Positions 4,355 through 11,747 of a DNA stretch of 64,000 nucleotides are shown piece after piece. Location of the stretch: positions 6,196,001-6,260,000 of the forward strand of contig NC_005027.1 of the NCBI RefSeq assembly GCF_000196115.1. The letters are read 5' to 3'. The first letter of the stretch is position 1. Each line of letters begins with the position of its first letter. The DNA comes from Rhodopirellula baltica SH 1 (GTDB lineage: Bacteria; Planctomycetota; Planctomycetia; Pirellulales; Pirellulaceae). The notes below the pieces were generated by a model that was not told where the DNA came from, did no database searches, and saw only the letters and a program-made list of their open reading frames with translations. A program made the translations under genes and the position numbers.

Positions 4355-4426
4355 TACCGCATAGGAGTTTCGATCTCCTTCCTGCTGCCTGAGAAGCAGC
4401 CGACCTAGCCAGTAGTCGAATGCGGC
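4355..4426 (-). tRNA. tRNA-Glu (CTC)
   Basis: Acceptor GCCGCAT/ATGCGGT, D arm GAC...GTC, anticodon stem GCTGC/GCAGC with loop TTCTCAG (anticodon CTC). The T-loop is ATCGAAA. Confidence 0.85.
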
Positions 4427-4436
4427 GAATTAAAAG

Positions 4437-4509
4437 CGATGGCAACGGGAGTCGAACCCGCAGCGACTTGATAGACAATCAAGCTTCCTTCCCAGAGGAA
4501 ATTGCCACC
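4437..4509 (-). tRNA. tRNA-Asp (GTC)
   Basis: Acceptor GGTGGCA/TGCCATC, discriminator G, D arm TTTCC...GGAAG, anticodon stem CTTGA/TCAAG with loop TTGTCTA (anticodon GTC). Confidence 0.85.
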
Positions 4510-4525
4510 GAAAATGTTCGCGTCA

Positions 4526-4599
4526 GGTGACCGATCGGAATTGAACCGACATGGACTTCGTTCACAGCGAAGTTCCTGAAACCAATACAGGACGGCCAC
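4526..4599 (-). tRNA. tRNA-His (GTG)
   Basis: Acceptor GTGGCCG/CGGTCAC with discriminator C as in tRNA-His, anticodon stem CTTCG/CGAAG with loop CTGTGAA (anticodon GTG). Confidence 0.88.
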
Positions 4600-4601
4600 A
4601 G

Positions 4602-4675
4602 CTCCATAGGCTGGAATCGAACCAGCGGCAAACTGATTAACAGTCAGTCCGAGCCACCAACGGCTCCCCCATGGA
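4602..4675 (-). tRNA. tRNA-Asn (GTT), copy 1
   Basis: Acceptor TCCATGG/CTATGGA, anticodon stem ACTGA/TCAGT with loop CTGTTAA (anticodon GTT), T arm GCTGG-TTCGATT-CCAGC. Confidence 0.87.
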
Positions 4676-4691
4676 TTATGGATTCAAACAG

Positions 4692-4766
4692 CACCGGAGA
4701 TTGGAATCGAACCAATGAACTCCTGATTCAGAGTCAGGTGCAGCGACCAACAACTGCTACTCCGGC
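4692..4766 (-). tRNA. tRNA-Gln (CTG)
   Basis: Acceptor GCCGGAG/CTCCGGT, D arm GCAG...CTGC, anticodon arm CTGA/TCAG with loop CTCTGAA (anticodon CTG). Confidence 0.85.
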
Positions 4767-4785
4767 GTGCATCAAACTTGCAAAG

Positions 4786-4853
4786 CACTCCGTCCGGGAA
4801 TTGAACCCGACCTGCGAGCTTCAAAGGCTCACGTCGCGACTACGCGCCGGAGA
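4786..4853 (-). tRNA. tRNA-Gln (TTG)
   Basis: Acceptor centred on CTCCG/CGGAG with weak outer pairs, short D-loop, anticodon stem TGAGC/GCTCG with loop CTTTGAA (anticodon TTG), T arm TCGGG-TTCAATT-CCCGG. Confidence 0.8.
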
Positions 4854-4872
4854 GAGTTTTCAACAATGGAAG

Positions 4873-4944
4873 AGTGTCCTGTGGGAGTCGAACCCACCTA
4901 GCCGGATTGGAAGTCCGGAACCTTTGCCGCTCGGGCAAGGACAC
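4873..4944 (-). tRNA. tRNA-Gly (TCC)
   Basis: Acceptor GTGTCCT/AGGACAC, anticodon stem CCGGA/TCCGG with loop CTTCCAA (anticodon TCC), T arm GTGGG-TTCGACT-CCCAC. Confidence 0.9.
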
Positions 4945-4951
4945 TGAATAT

Positions 4952-5025
4952 GCGGAAGTTTGAAGGGCGAGGTGTGAAACGAAGCGAGCTATCTCACACT
5001 TCTCGCTTCACCCTTCAAACTTCGC
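4952..5025. repeat. Long imperfect inverted repeat between tRNA genes
   Basis: GCGGAAGTTTGAAGGG pairs with CCCTTCAAACTTCGC, and inside it GCGAGGTGTGA pairs with TCACACTTCTCGC. The whole 74-bp element can form one long hairpin. It looks like a small palindromic insertion rather than a tRNA. Confidence 0.6.
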
Positions 5026-5029
5026 GAAG

Positions 5030-5101
5030 CTCCGGCGGATGGACTCGAACCATCACTCGTCTCCTTAACAGGGAGCCGCCTTACCATTGGGCCACACCGG
5101 A
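5030..5101 (-). tRNA. tRNA-Asn (GTT), copy 2
   Basis: Acceptor TCCGGTG/CGCCGGA, anticodon arm CTCC/GGAG with loop CTGTTAA (anticodon GTT), T arm GATGG-TTCGAGT-CCATC. Confidence 0.85.
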
Positions 5102-5109
5102 TTCTGCAA

Positions 5110-5180
5110 AGCGCCCAGTGGGAGTCGAACCCACACTTCCGCCATGGCAAGGCAGCAGGCTACCGCTACATCATGGGCGC
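5110..5180 (-). tRNA. tRNA-Gly (GCC)
   Basis: Acceptor GCGCCCA/TGGGCGC, D arm with TAGCGGTAGC, anticodon stem CTGCC/GGCGG with loop TTGCCAT (anticodon GCC). Confidence 0.88.
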
Positions 5181-5232
5181 AAAAATGCATCACTACCAAA
5201 TTGTCAAAGATCAATACGCCGAAGCGCTCAAG

Positions 5233-5304
5233 AGCACCGAGCCGGAATCGAACCCGCATCACCTCGCTCGCGACGGAGGAGTCTTGCCGTTAGACCATCA
5301 GTGC
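5233..5304 (-). tRNA. tRNA of unclear identity, atypical anticodon loop
   Basis: Acceptor GCACTGA/TCGGTGC, D arm GGTC...GACT and T-loop TTCGATT are clear. The anticodon arm forms only CCTC/GAGG around a ten-base loop CGTCGCGAGC, so the anticodon cannot be placed. CGC or GCG are possible readings. The loop recalls those of permuted units 3 and 5. Confidence 0.6.
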
Positions 5305-5324
5305 TTGTTTCAAAATGTCTCAAG

Positions 5325-5397
5325 TGGGATCGGTGAGAATCGAACTCACATCGCTCGGATTAAGAGTCCGATGCATTACCTTGTCTGCCACAATCCC
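5325..5397 (-). tRNA. tRNA-Lys (CTT)
   Basis: Acceptor GGGATTG/CGATCCC, anticodon stem TCGGA/TCCGA with loop CTCTTAA (anticodon CTT), T arm GTGAG-TTCGATT-CTCAC. Permuted unit 2 carries the same loop on a different body. Confidence 0.9.
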
Positions 5398-5410
5398 ATG
5401 TGTCGTTTTA

Positions 5411-5469
5411 GTGGGGTAAGCTTCCAGCTTGCCGTTGTTTGTAATTCGCAGGCTGGAAGCCTACGCCAC
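5411..5469. repeat. REP-like palindrome
   Basis: AAGCTTCCAGC and GCTGGAAGCC are inverted repeats flanked by GTGG and CCAC. A related element (GGCTTCCAG...CTGGAAGCC) lies at 16627-16686, so this is a dispersed palindromic repeat. Confidence 0.6.
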
Positions 5470-5474
5470 GTCAG

Positions 5475-5547
5475 TCGGCGTGGCGGGAATTGAACCCGCG
5501 ACCGTCGCCTTATAAGGACGCCGCTCTTACCCCTGAGCTACACGCCG
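5475..5547 (-). tRNA. tRNA-Ile (TAT)
   Basis: Acceptor CGGCGTG/CACGCCG, D arm GCTC...GAGC, anticodon arm with loop CTTATAA (anticodon TAT), T arm GCGGG-TTCAATT-CCCGC. TAT is rare in bacteria, which mostly read AUA with a lysidine-modified CAT tRNA. Confidence 0.82.
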
Positions 5548-5558
5548 ATGTGTAGCGA

Positions 5559-5631
5559 TGGGGCCGAAGGGAGTTGAACCCTCACCGAACGGATTAAAAG
5601 TCCGTCATGCTGCCAGTTACACCACAGCCCC
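5559..5631 (-). tRNA. tRNA-Lys (TTT)
   Basis: Acceptor GGGGCTG/CGGCCCC, anticodon stem ACGGA/TCCGT with loop CTTTTAA (anticodon TTT), T arm GAGGG-TTCAACT-CCCTT. Confidence 0.9.
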
Positions 5632-5708
5632 GATGTTCAATCGCGGCTATGCGTTTCAAACGCAGTTCAGTAAGCATGTTTGTTTCTCTTTCGTGTTGTT
5701 GTCGTAAG

Positions 5709-5780
5709 TGGTAGCCCCGAGGATCGAACTCAGCGCGACCCGCGTATCAGGCGGATTTGGGCGACCAGCCCTCGACTACC
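5709..5780 (-). tRNA. tRNA-Ile (GAT)
   Basis: Acceptor GGTAGTC/GGCTACC, very short D arm GGGC-TGGTC-GCCC, anticodon stem TCCGC/GCGGG with loop CTGATAC (anticodon GAT). Confidence 0.85.
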
Positions 5781-5798
5781 GTTGTCGTTTCAAAAAAG

Positions 5799-5871
5799 TC
5801 GGACACCTCGGAGTCGAACCGAGACCCTCCTGGTCCCAAACCAGGCGTGCTTCCATCTGCACCTGTATCCG
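5799..5871 (-). tRNA. tRNA-Pro (TGG)
   Basis: Acceptor CGGATAC/GTGTCCG, anticodon stem CCTGG/CCAGG with loop TTTGGGA (anticodon TGG), T arm CTCGG-TTCGACT-CCGAG. Confidence 0.9.
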
Positions 5872-5925
5872 ATGTTGTTTGTTCTCGCCGCGGATGATTC
5901 CGTCGGCGCATATCTTCCTTGTCAG

Positions 5926-5997
5926 TGGGCCGGGAGGCGCTCGAATCCTCGTCTGCGGTTCTTCAGACCGCCGCTAGACCGTCTCAGCTACCAGCCC
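5926..5997 (-). tRNA. tRNA-Phe (GAA), first tRNA of the array
   Basis: Acceptor GGGCTGG/CCGGCCC, D arm GCT...AGC, anticodon stem GCGGT/ACCGC with loop CTGAAGA (anticodon GAA). It is the 5'-most tRNA of the minus-strand array. Confidence 0.87.
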
Positions 5998-6040
5998 ATA
6001 TTGGGTTCGTTGTTGGGGCCCGCCGTTCGATGCGGACACG

Positions 6041-6075
6041 AAAAAAGGCTCGATGCCTGCGTGACACCGAGCCTT
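6041..6075 (-). terminator. Rho-independent terminator upstream of the tRNA array
   Basis: On the minus strand AAGGCTCG and CGAGCCTT form an 8-bp stem followed by six U. It lies 44 bases before tRNA-Phe, so it would insulate the array from upstream genes. I see no obvious promoter in the short gap before tRNA-Phe; it could alternatively act as an attenuator. Confidence 0.65.
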
Positions 6076-6108
6076 CATGAAGAAGTCGTTCGCTTTTGCA
6101 AGCGAGTG

Positions 6109-6303
6109 TCACATCAAACGCGGATACGCCGGGGCATTATCTGTATTCAACGGTTGCCCGCCGAAGAGACTGCCTTCGTGTATCTGTTCGAGTCGACTGG
6201 ATTGAATATTCGTTAACATCAGAAAGCTCGTTACTCGCTCGTCTGTGAATGTGACTTGTGTGTTCGGAGAGATAGACTCTTTCGCGGCCAGATGGTTCGC
6301 CAA
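6109..6303 (-). CDS. Possible short hypothetical protein
   Basis: A 64-residue frame beginning at a TTG (LANHLAAKESISPNTQ...) that reads like protein, with upstream open frame back to a TGA. There is no ATG and no clear ribosome-binding site. I do not recognise it. The rest of 5998-6403 holds only the terminator and no other gene that I can see. Confidence 0.25.
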   Translation of the reverse strand: MANHLAAKESISPNTQVTFTDERVTSFLMLTNIQSSRLEQIHEGSLFGGQPLNTDNAPAYPRLM

Positions 6304-6403
6304 AAATGCCAGCTTCTGCGAAAAACATTCTTGGCCGACAGTGCCTCACACGAACATGAAACACCGCTCAGGCTCGAAAGTACTCATTGGACGCGAAAAT
6401 AAA

Positions 6404-6862
6404 TCAGTCGCGGGGTGCAAGGAAACGCAAGTGGTGAGCGGCATGTGCAGAATGAATTTGCTCAATCCGCTCACGTGGCAATCGCCCAAACGCTGGATGC
6501 GGAGCATAGTCACCAAGGTGAGCGTAGAACCGAGTCACGCTCGCAGAGAAAGCCTCAACCTCACGAGCGTCATCCAGATCGGCCGGCGGAACGAACATCG
6601 ACGCTGTGCGAATTCCACGCGGTGAATCGCCGCTAAGAACTTTCGGCAAGAGGATTCGTCGCATCACAGGACGCAAGAACGCGAACAGAGACATCCACTT
6701 CGGATAGCCATCAACACTCGGATCTTGCACCAGTACCAGATGGCGGCAAATCTGCCCCAGCGACCAATTGCCATTCCGGTTGTATCCGCTCTGCAGTAGC
6801 GACCGCGCCTCTCGGACCGCCGCGTTCAGATCGTCGAAGTGTAGTTCCCGCAGTTGTTCCAT
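6404..6862 (-). CDS. DUF1569 (DinB superfamily) protein
   Basis: A 152-residue soluble protein. The NWSLGQICRHLVLVQD stretch near residue 32 and the HSAHAAHHLRFL end fit the DUF1569 family, four-helix-bundle proteins related to DinB metal-dependent transferases. The histidines in ICRHL and HAAHH could bind metal. The substrate is unknown. It is a single gene, divergent from the CoA-binding gene at 6949 across an 86-bp gap that should hold both promoters. Confidence 0.75.
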   Translation of the reverse strand: MEQLRELHFDDLNAAVREARSLLQSGYNRNGNWSLGQICRHLVLVQDPSVDGYPKWMSLFAFLRPVMRRILLPKVLSGDSPRGIRTASMFVPPADLDDAREVEAFSASVTRFYAHLGDYAPHPAFGRLPRERIEQIHSAHAAHHLRFLAPRD

Positions 6863-6948
6863 GCGGTTAGTTTAACGCGATAGGACATTGTTGAAACCGT
6901 AGTGCAAGCATTGTCGATGCAGAGCCAACCCTCGATACGAAACTCCCT

Positions 6949-7338
6949 ATGAACTCAATCGAAAAGTTTCTCGCCGCAAAAACTTATGCAGTCGCCGGCG
7001 CATCCAACCGTCAGCACAAGTACGGCAACAAAGTCTTCCGCGCCCTGCTCGCGGCCAACCGCGAAACCTACCCACTCAATCCAGCCCAAGACGAAATCGA
7101 AGGCCACCAGGCCTACCCGTCGATCGCAGACCTACCGCTCGTCCCCGAAGCTCTCTCGATCATCACGCCACCCGAGGTCACTCGCCGAGTTGTCGCTGAT
7201 GCGATCGCAGCCGGAGTAAAGCACATCTGGATGCAGCCCGGAGCCGAAGACGAACAAGCCAGCGAATCGGCACGCGAAGCCGGCATCACCGTCATCGACG
7301 ACGGCAGTTGCATTCTCGTGCTATTGGCCCGCATCTAG
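6949..7338 (+). CDS. CoA-binding domain protein (YccU-like)
   Basis: A 129-residue Rossmann-type protein of the CoA_binding_2 family. It starts MNSIEKFLAAKTYAVAGASN, giving the usual first strand and nucleotide loop. The HIWMQPGAEDE and ITVIDDGSCILV stretches match the C-terminal half of the family (usual length 120-140). These proteins bind CoA or a related nucleotide; the physiological role is unknown. A diverged copy of its last 43 codons occurs at 13511-13641, suggesting a past duplication. Confidence 0.8.
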   Translation: MNSIEKFLAAKTYAVAGASNRQHKYGNKVFRALLAANRETYPLNPAQDEIEGHQAYPSIADLPLVPEALSIITPPEVTRRVVADAIAAGVKHIWMQPGAEDEQASESAREAGITVIDDGSCILVLLARI

Positions 7339-7374
7339 CCAGGATCCGCGTACCATTCAGTCGAATGCGCTCAA

Positions 7375-8796
7375 CTATTCGCCGATGCAATACAGGTGAG
7401 TGTTCGAGCGCATGAACAGACAATCATCGCTGATGGCCGGCGTTCCACCGAAACCGCTGGTATCGAATGTCATGTCACCTGACCCGATGACCTTGAATTC
7501 AGGCTTGGCTTCGATCACATGCACCATTCCGGAGTTTGTGGCGACATAGATTTTGCCTCCGGCAGCGACCGGCGAAGCAAAGTCATCTCCGCCACCACCA
7601 CCCCGGCCGCCTCGCCCTCCGGAATCAAAACCACCCGCATCACGACCACCTCGATCTCGTCCGAAGCCGCCGCGCTGGTCGCCTCGGTCTCCGTCGCCTC
7701 GTTCCTGATCGCCGGGTCCCTCTGGTTGCCTGTCGGCTCCTGACGATCCGGCGTTCGTACTGGGCAACCGATCCTGGAAAACACGTTCGCCGGTCCTTGC
7801 GTCAACGCACTCGACCACCGAACCACTCACCGAGAACAGGTGTCCGTCAACGAGGACTGGTGTTGCGTATCGGGTGCGTATACGGCCTTCCCAGCGCGTG
7901 TTTTTTTCAGACACATCGTTTTTGCCATCGACACGGATGGCATAGCTCTCTTCGCCGGTTGCGTAAACGATGCCGTCGTCGACGATCAAGCTAACCTGAG
8001 CGTTTCGCGAGTTCACGCCGTTGGCGAACCAGCTCAATTTACCAGTGGCGTTGCTGAGCCCCCAGACTTCGCCGATCACCGACAGAGCGATTTCACTCTG
8101 ACCATTATTGGTGACCAAAATCGGCGTCGTCCAGCACTCGCCCAACCCATCGGCTTCGGCGCGGTGCATTTCTTTACCCGTCTTCTTGTCGAGCCAAACG
8201 ATCGACAACGATTCATCCGCCGCGTTCACGATGACATGCTCATCGGTCACAATGGGACTGGCGGCGGATCCAAATCCCTTGAGGCTCGGTTCTTGCCCAA
8301 CGCTTTGGCTCCAGATCTCGTTGCCCTCAAGATCGTAGGCATAAACACCAGACTTTCCGAAGAACGCGAAGACGTGTGTTCCATCGCTGGCGGGCGTGTT
8401 GCTGGCGTAACCATGAGTGGGAATTCCCGGTCCTTGCCACGAGTCTTCTGGCATCTTGGCGTTGACCGTCTTCTTCCACAGCAACTCTCCCGACTTTCGA
8501 TCGGCGCAGATTAAATGCCGCTTCAAGTCTTCAAGGTTACCGCCTTCGTACCCATAGCCGGAGTAACACGTCACAAAAACTTTGTCGCCAACGACGATCG
8601 GACTGGAAACCCCGCGGCCAGGAAGTTCAAGTTTCCATTTGAAGTTCTTGTCTTTGCCAAACTCGGTGGGCGCACCTGATGTCGCAATTCCGGAGCCATT
8701 GGGGCCGCGGAACCGAGTCCAGTCGGCATTGACCACGGTCGAAAGCAGAAGGGGAAGCAATATCGTCAAACTGCGAACGAAGCACTGAGTATGCAT
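7375..8796 (-). CDS. Exported PQQ-like beta-propeller protein
   Basis: Chosen start ATG at 8796 because the next residues, MHTQCFVRSLTILLPLLLST, form a signal peptide ending near NADW. The 473-residue mature region has repeated PQQ blades (WTRFRGPNGSG, GELLWKKTV, GNEIWSQSV), the BamB-like fold common in planctomycete periplasmic proteins. A Gly/Arg/Asp-rich linker of about 60 residues (around GGFGRDRGGRDAGG) interrupts the last blades. Such proteins bind partners or cofactor; no catalytic residues are visible. The function is unknown. Confidence 0.8.
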   Translation of the reverse strand: MHTQCFVRSLTILLPLLLSTVVNADWTRFRGPNGSGIATSGAPTEFGKDKNFKWKLELPGRGVSSPIVVGDKVFVTCYSGYGYEGGNLEDLKRHLICADRKSGELLWKKTVNAKMPEDSWQGPGIPTHGYASNTPASDGTHVFAFFGKSGVYAYDLEGNEIWSQSVGQEPSLKGFGSAASPIVTDEHVIVNAADESLSIVWLDKKTGKEMHRAEADGLGECWTTPILVTNNGQSEIALSVIGEVWGLSNATGKLSWFANGVNSRNAQVSLIVDDGIVYATGEESYAIRVDGKNDVSEKNTRWEGRIRTRYATPVLVDGHLFSVSGSVVECVDARTGERVFQDRLPSTNAGSSGADRQPEGPGDQERGDGDRGDQRGGFGRDRGGRDAGGFDSGGRGGRGGGGGDDFASPVAAGGKIYVATNSGMVHVIEAKPEFKVIGSGDMTFDTSGFGGTPAISDDCLFMRSNTHLYCIGE

Positions 8797-8917
8797 TGGG
8801 TGACTGCAATGATGGTGAGGAGAAGCGGAAGTCGCCCTAAAATTGCGACGGTTTGATGTACGATCTGAAGCTGTTGCTCTTAACACTGAAACTCTTGACG
8901 AGTTTCGTTACGTCCAT

Positions 8918-9637
8918 TCAATTCGACTCAAGGATCGGAAAACGTTTCGGCGTGCTGCCGTCCGGTGGTGAATCGACTTTCACCCGAAACAGGACGGTGT
9001 TGTCCAGTTCAAGGTCGTCCGCCCAAATGAACTTGGCACCTTCAAAATCGTGTTGATAGAAAGGCCGTTTTGGCCCAACGGTTTGTTCATCGAACTCTTT
9101 GGCCGACTGCCAATCGCTGTCATCAAAGTCAACCGCAGTCCAGTTCTCTGGCATCTCCTCACGCCTGACCTTCGGATTGCGGGTGTCTCGGTCGATTGGC
9201 CCATGAAAGATTGATTTGGCTTTCCAGTGGTTCCCTGTGACCGTTCCATCGGCCATCTTGAGAATGAAACCGCCGTCACCGATTTGGGTGTTGTTGTATT
9301 CCATCGCAGTGATTGGGTCGGCATTATCCTTGGCAATCACCGCAATCGTCATCGGATAGCTGGGGAAGACGTCGACCGAGATGACGTTGTGTGGCATGAA
9401 CCGGATCGAGTCGACCGCGATCAGTTCACCGTTGATGTACAGCGAGAACCAGTTGTCGGCGTAGACGTTCAACTTCTTCGTGTCTTCGATCTCTGGCTTT
9501 GCGCCGCCGCCTCCGCGTGGTGGTGGTCGGCGGCCACTGGGTGGCTGTGCGATCACGAACGTCGTCACGGATACGAGTAACGCAACGACGGTACCGAGTA
9601 AGAGGACGCCAGTTTTGCTTTGGATTGCATTTTTCAT
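8918..9637 (-). CDS. Exported protein with galactose-binding-like domain
   Basis: A 239-residue protein with an N-terminal signal segment (GVLLLGTVVALLVSVTTFVI), then a Pro/Gly/Arg-rich linker. The body (VYADNWFSLYINGELI, WTAVDFDDSDWQSAKEF, LFRVKVD) looks like the beta-sandwich carbohydrate- or ligand-binding modules seen in planctomycete secreted proteins. It lies downstream of the YHYH/PEBP gene on the same strand with a REP palindrome between them, so the two are probably functionally linked. No enzyme motif is visible. Confidence 0.65.
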   Translation of the reverse strand: MKNAIQSKTGVLLLGTVVALLVSVTTFVIAQPPSGRRPPPRGGGGAKPEIEDTKKLNVYADNWFSLYINGELIAVDSIRFMPHNVISVDVFPSYPMTIAVIAKDNADPITAMEYNNTQIGDGGFILKMADGTVTGNHWKAKSIFHGPIDRDTRNPKVRREEMPENWTAVDFDDSDWQSAKEFDEQTVGPKRPFYQHDFEGAKFIWADDLELDNTVLFRVKVDSPPDGSTPKRFPILESN

Positions 9638-9669
9638 TCGGAATTCCAGCGGGTGAGTAAGTGACTCTT

Positions 9670-9725
9670 GTAGTGGATCTTGTTAAAAATCCTCAGGCTC
9701 AGGGATCTTTAACAAGATCCACTAC
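9670..9725. repeat. REP-like palindrome
   Basis: GTAGTGGATCTTGTTAAA and TTTAACAAGATCCACTAC are near-perfect inverted repeats around about 20 bases. It lies between two same-strand genes and may stabilise or end the upstream transcript. The GTAGTGGA...TCCACTAC ends recur in the palindrome at 12572. Confidence 0.65.
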
Positions 9726-9747
9726 GACAGAACACGCAGGTCACGGT

Positions 9748-11619
9748 CTATCGTTCGTACAAGACATCTAAAGTCGATTCGCCGAGCAGCTTGTTCTTCA
9801 TCGCGTTTTGCAAATTGGCTCTGGTTGCCTCACGCGGAGAAACGTCAAGCTTTGATGACAGTGCGTAAACCGTGATGTGATACTTTTTCAGACCAGGACC
9901 TTTGGAGCACATCGGGTCGAAGTTGGTGGCCCCTCGATCGTTAGCGCCAACGATTCCGACGCCCTGCGAGTCTTGCTTCAGCGACGAAACATCTGCCGGA
10001 ATGTTGTAGACAAGCCAGTAGGACTTTTCTTGGTCGGGAGCCGTGTGCCAAACGCTGACCGCGAGAGACTTCGTTCCCTGGGGAGTACCTTTCCACATGA
10101 CCGCTGGTGACTGGGCGGCACCGTCGCAAGTGCAATCGACTGAGAGAAAGTGTTGTTCATCGACTGAGGCACTGCTGACTTCAAAACCGGGTACAGTCGT
10201 TCGCGACATGTTCGACTGATCGACCGGCGGGTCGACTCTTCCCATTTCACCTACGCCTGGGCCACGGCGTGGCGGAGGACCGCCTTGTCCATCGCGCGGT
10301 GGTGGAGGTGGGCCGCCCTGTCCATCGCGCGGCGGTGGAGGTTGGCGTGGGTCACCATCGCGCGGGCCACCGTCTCGCGGCGGTGCCGAGCCGGGATGTC
10401 GCGGCGAATTCGCAGAGTACTTCTCGGTCGTTTCGCGGCCTTCGGTGTCAACAAACGTGAACTCGGCTGAACCATCCTTGGCCAGCGTGTAGGAAACGGT
10501 TCCCTCTTTCCCACGCACGTCGTAAACCAAGCGATAGGTGTCGGGCTTCGGCTGCGTGAAGTCCGTGATTTTCGCGTCGCGGAGCGGTTGCAAGTCCGGT
10601 CGAATCGGTTCGGCTCGCGGTTGTGGATCGACTTGGCCGCCGCGATTGGTCACTTCACCATAGAATCCGCCGTTGAGATAGGGGTAAGTCTTGGTGGCGT
10701 GATAGTGATACTTGCCAGCGGCGTCTTTGTGACCGCCCAGTGAATCGAGCAACGCGAAATCGCTCGCCTGTTCGTCCTGGTATCCGAAGATCGGGTAGCC
10801 GTCCAAGGCGTAAGCAATCGGCTGGTCTTTCCCGACCGTCTTTTCAAGATGAGTAGGAGCGATGTGGTAGTGGTAGTCGTCGGCACGCCCACAATGACCA
10901 CCGAACTCGTCCAACTCGCCGAACAACAAAGCATCATCGCCGCGATTGTTCAGCGGATTGAAAATCGGAACGCCGTTCACGGCCAGCGCGATCGCACCGC
11001 GTAGAAAGTCATTCTTCGTTGTCATTGGCTGCTTCGCTGGAACTGGGTGCAAAGGAATTCGCCAAGCATTATCACCAAAGTACTTTTGTGGAATCGGAAC
11101 CTGTTGTTGCCACGAACGAATTCCGATCATCATCGGGTGATCTGGCATTCCGTTGGAACCAACATACAAGTAGTCGTCGTCCCAGCGCAGCTTTAAGGTG
11201 CTGGCAAACGGCTCAAAATGCTCGCGGATCAATGGCGCGGGTGTCGCCATATTTCCTGCTGGCGTACCGCCATTATCCGGAGCATTCTGAATGACCAACC
11301 GCATCTGCTGCTGTTGGTTCAGTCGCTTGATCGTTTCAAGTCGTTGCGAGATCCATTTGCGATCGGACGCAATCAAGCATTCGACTTTCAAAGTGACCAG
11401 CCGATCGTCGTCACAGCGAATTTGAACGACGTCTCCGGTCGCGGCGACAAAGCTGCCATGCAAGTGCGCGCCTTCATCACCGAGGGTCCAAGTTCTTGAT
11501 GCATTACTCTTTTGGGAATCACCATGATGGTGACCCTCGTGCGCTAAGACCATGCCAGAAGAGACCAGTATCGCTAACATCGTAAACGCCGATCTCAATA
11601 TCTGTCGAGGAATGATCAT
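9748..11619 (-). CDS. Exported YHYH-domain / PEBP (YbhB-like) fusion protein
   Basis: Start ATG at 11619 is chosen because it gives a signal peptide (RSAFTMLAILVSSGMVLA) followed by a His cluster HEGHHHGD, and because the upstream extension is repeat DNA. The N-terminal two thirds carry YHYH motifs (DDYHYHIAPTHLEK, GKYHYHATKTYPYLNGG). A Pro/Arg/Asp-rich linker with repeated PPPRDGQGG follows. The last 150 residues match the phosphatidylethanolamine-binding YbhB/YbcL fold (CDGAAQSPAVMW, GPGLKKYHITVYALSSKLD). His-rich YHYH proteins may bind metal; the role of the fusion is unknown. Confidence 0.8.
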   Translation of the reverse strand: MIIPRQILRSAFTMLAILVSSGMVLAHEGHHHGDSQKSNASRTWTLGDEGAHLHGSFVAATGDVVQIRCDDDRLVTLKVECLIASDRKWISQRLETIKRLNQQQQMRLVIQNAPDNGGTPAGNMATPAPLIREHFEPFASTLKLRWDDDYLYVGSNGMPDHPMMIGIRSWQQQVPIPQKYFGDNAWRIPLHPVPAKQPMTTKNDFLRGAIALAVNGVPIFNPLNNRGDDALLFGELDEFGGHCGRADDYHYHIAPTHLEKTVGKDQPIAYALDGYPIFGYQDEQASDFALLDSLGGHKDAAGKYHYHATKTYPYLNGGFYGEVTNRGGQVDPQPRAEPIRPDLQPLRDAKITDFTQPKPDTYRLVYDVRGKEGTVSYTLAKDGSAEFTFVDTEGRETTEKYSANSPRHPGSAPPRDGGPRDGDPRQPPPPRDGQGGPPPPPRDGQGGPPPRRGPGVGEMGRVDPPVDQSNMSRTTVPGFEVSSASVDEQHFLSVDCTCDGAAQSPAVMWKGTPQGTKSLAVSVWHTAPDQEKSYWLVYNIPADVSSLKQDSQGVGIVGANDRGATNFDPMCSKGPGLKKYHITVYALSSKLDVSPREATRANLQNAMKNKLLGESTLDVLYER

Positions 11620-11639
11620 CTGCTGGAGCGTCCTTGGTT

Positions 11640-11722
11640 TTGTGTAGAGCCGGGTAGCGGACGTCGTCAAGACTTTCGACGACTGGTTCAGACCGAAACT
11701 CTTGACGAGTTCCGCTACCATA
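11640..11722. repeat. Repeat element upstream of the YHYH gene
   Basis: GGTAGCGGA near 11650 and TCCGCTACC near 11711 are inverted, and short palindromes CGTCGTCAAG and CTCTTGACGAG lie between. A related AAACTCTTGACGAGTTTC occurs near 8885. It resembles the other REP-like elements of the window. It sits between the anti-sigma gene and the YHYH gene. Confidence 0.45.
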
Positions 11723-11747
11723 AAGTTGGGGTTTGATTTCATCGCTG

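Noticed and set aside
2265..5493. Many 60-150 codon open frames across the tRNA array
   Set aside because: They run through tRNA genes in all frames, repeat words such as ESNP from T arms, and lack ribosome-binding sites.
1..6000. CRISPR array suggested by regular repeats
   Set aside because: The repeats are T-arm sequences of tRNAs or scaffold leader/tail, with no identical direct repeats and uniform spacers, and no cas genes.
8627..9056. Small frames around the start of the PQQ gene
   Set aside because: They overlap the signal-peptide region or the intergenic gap and show no protein-like features.
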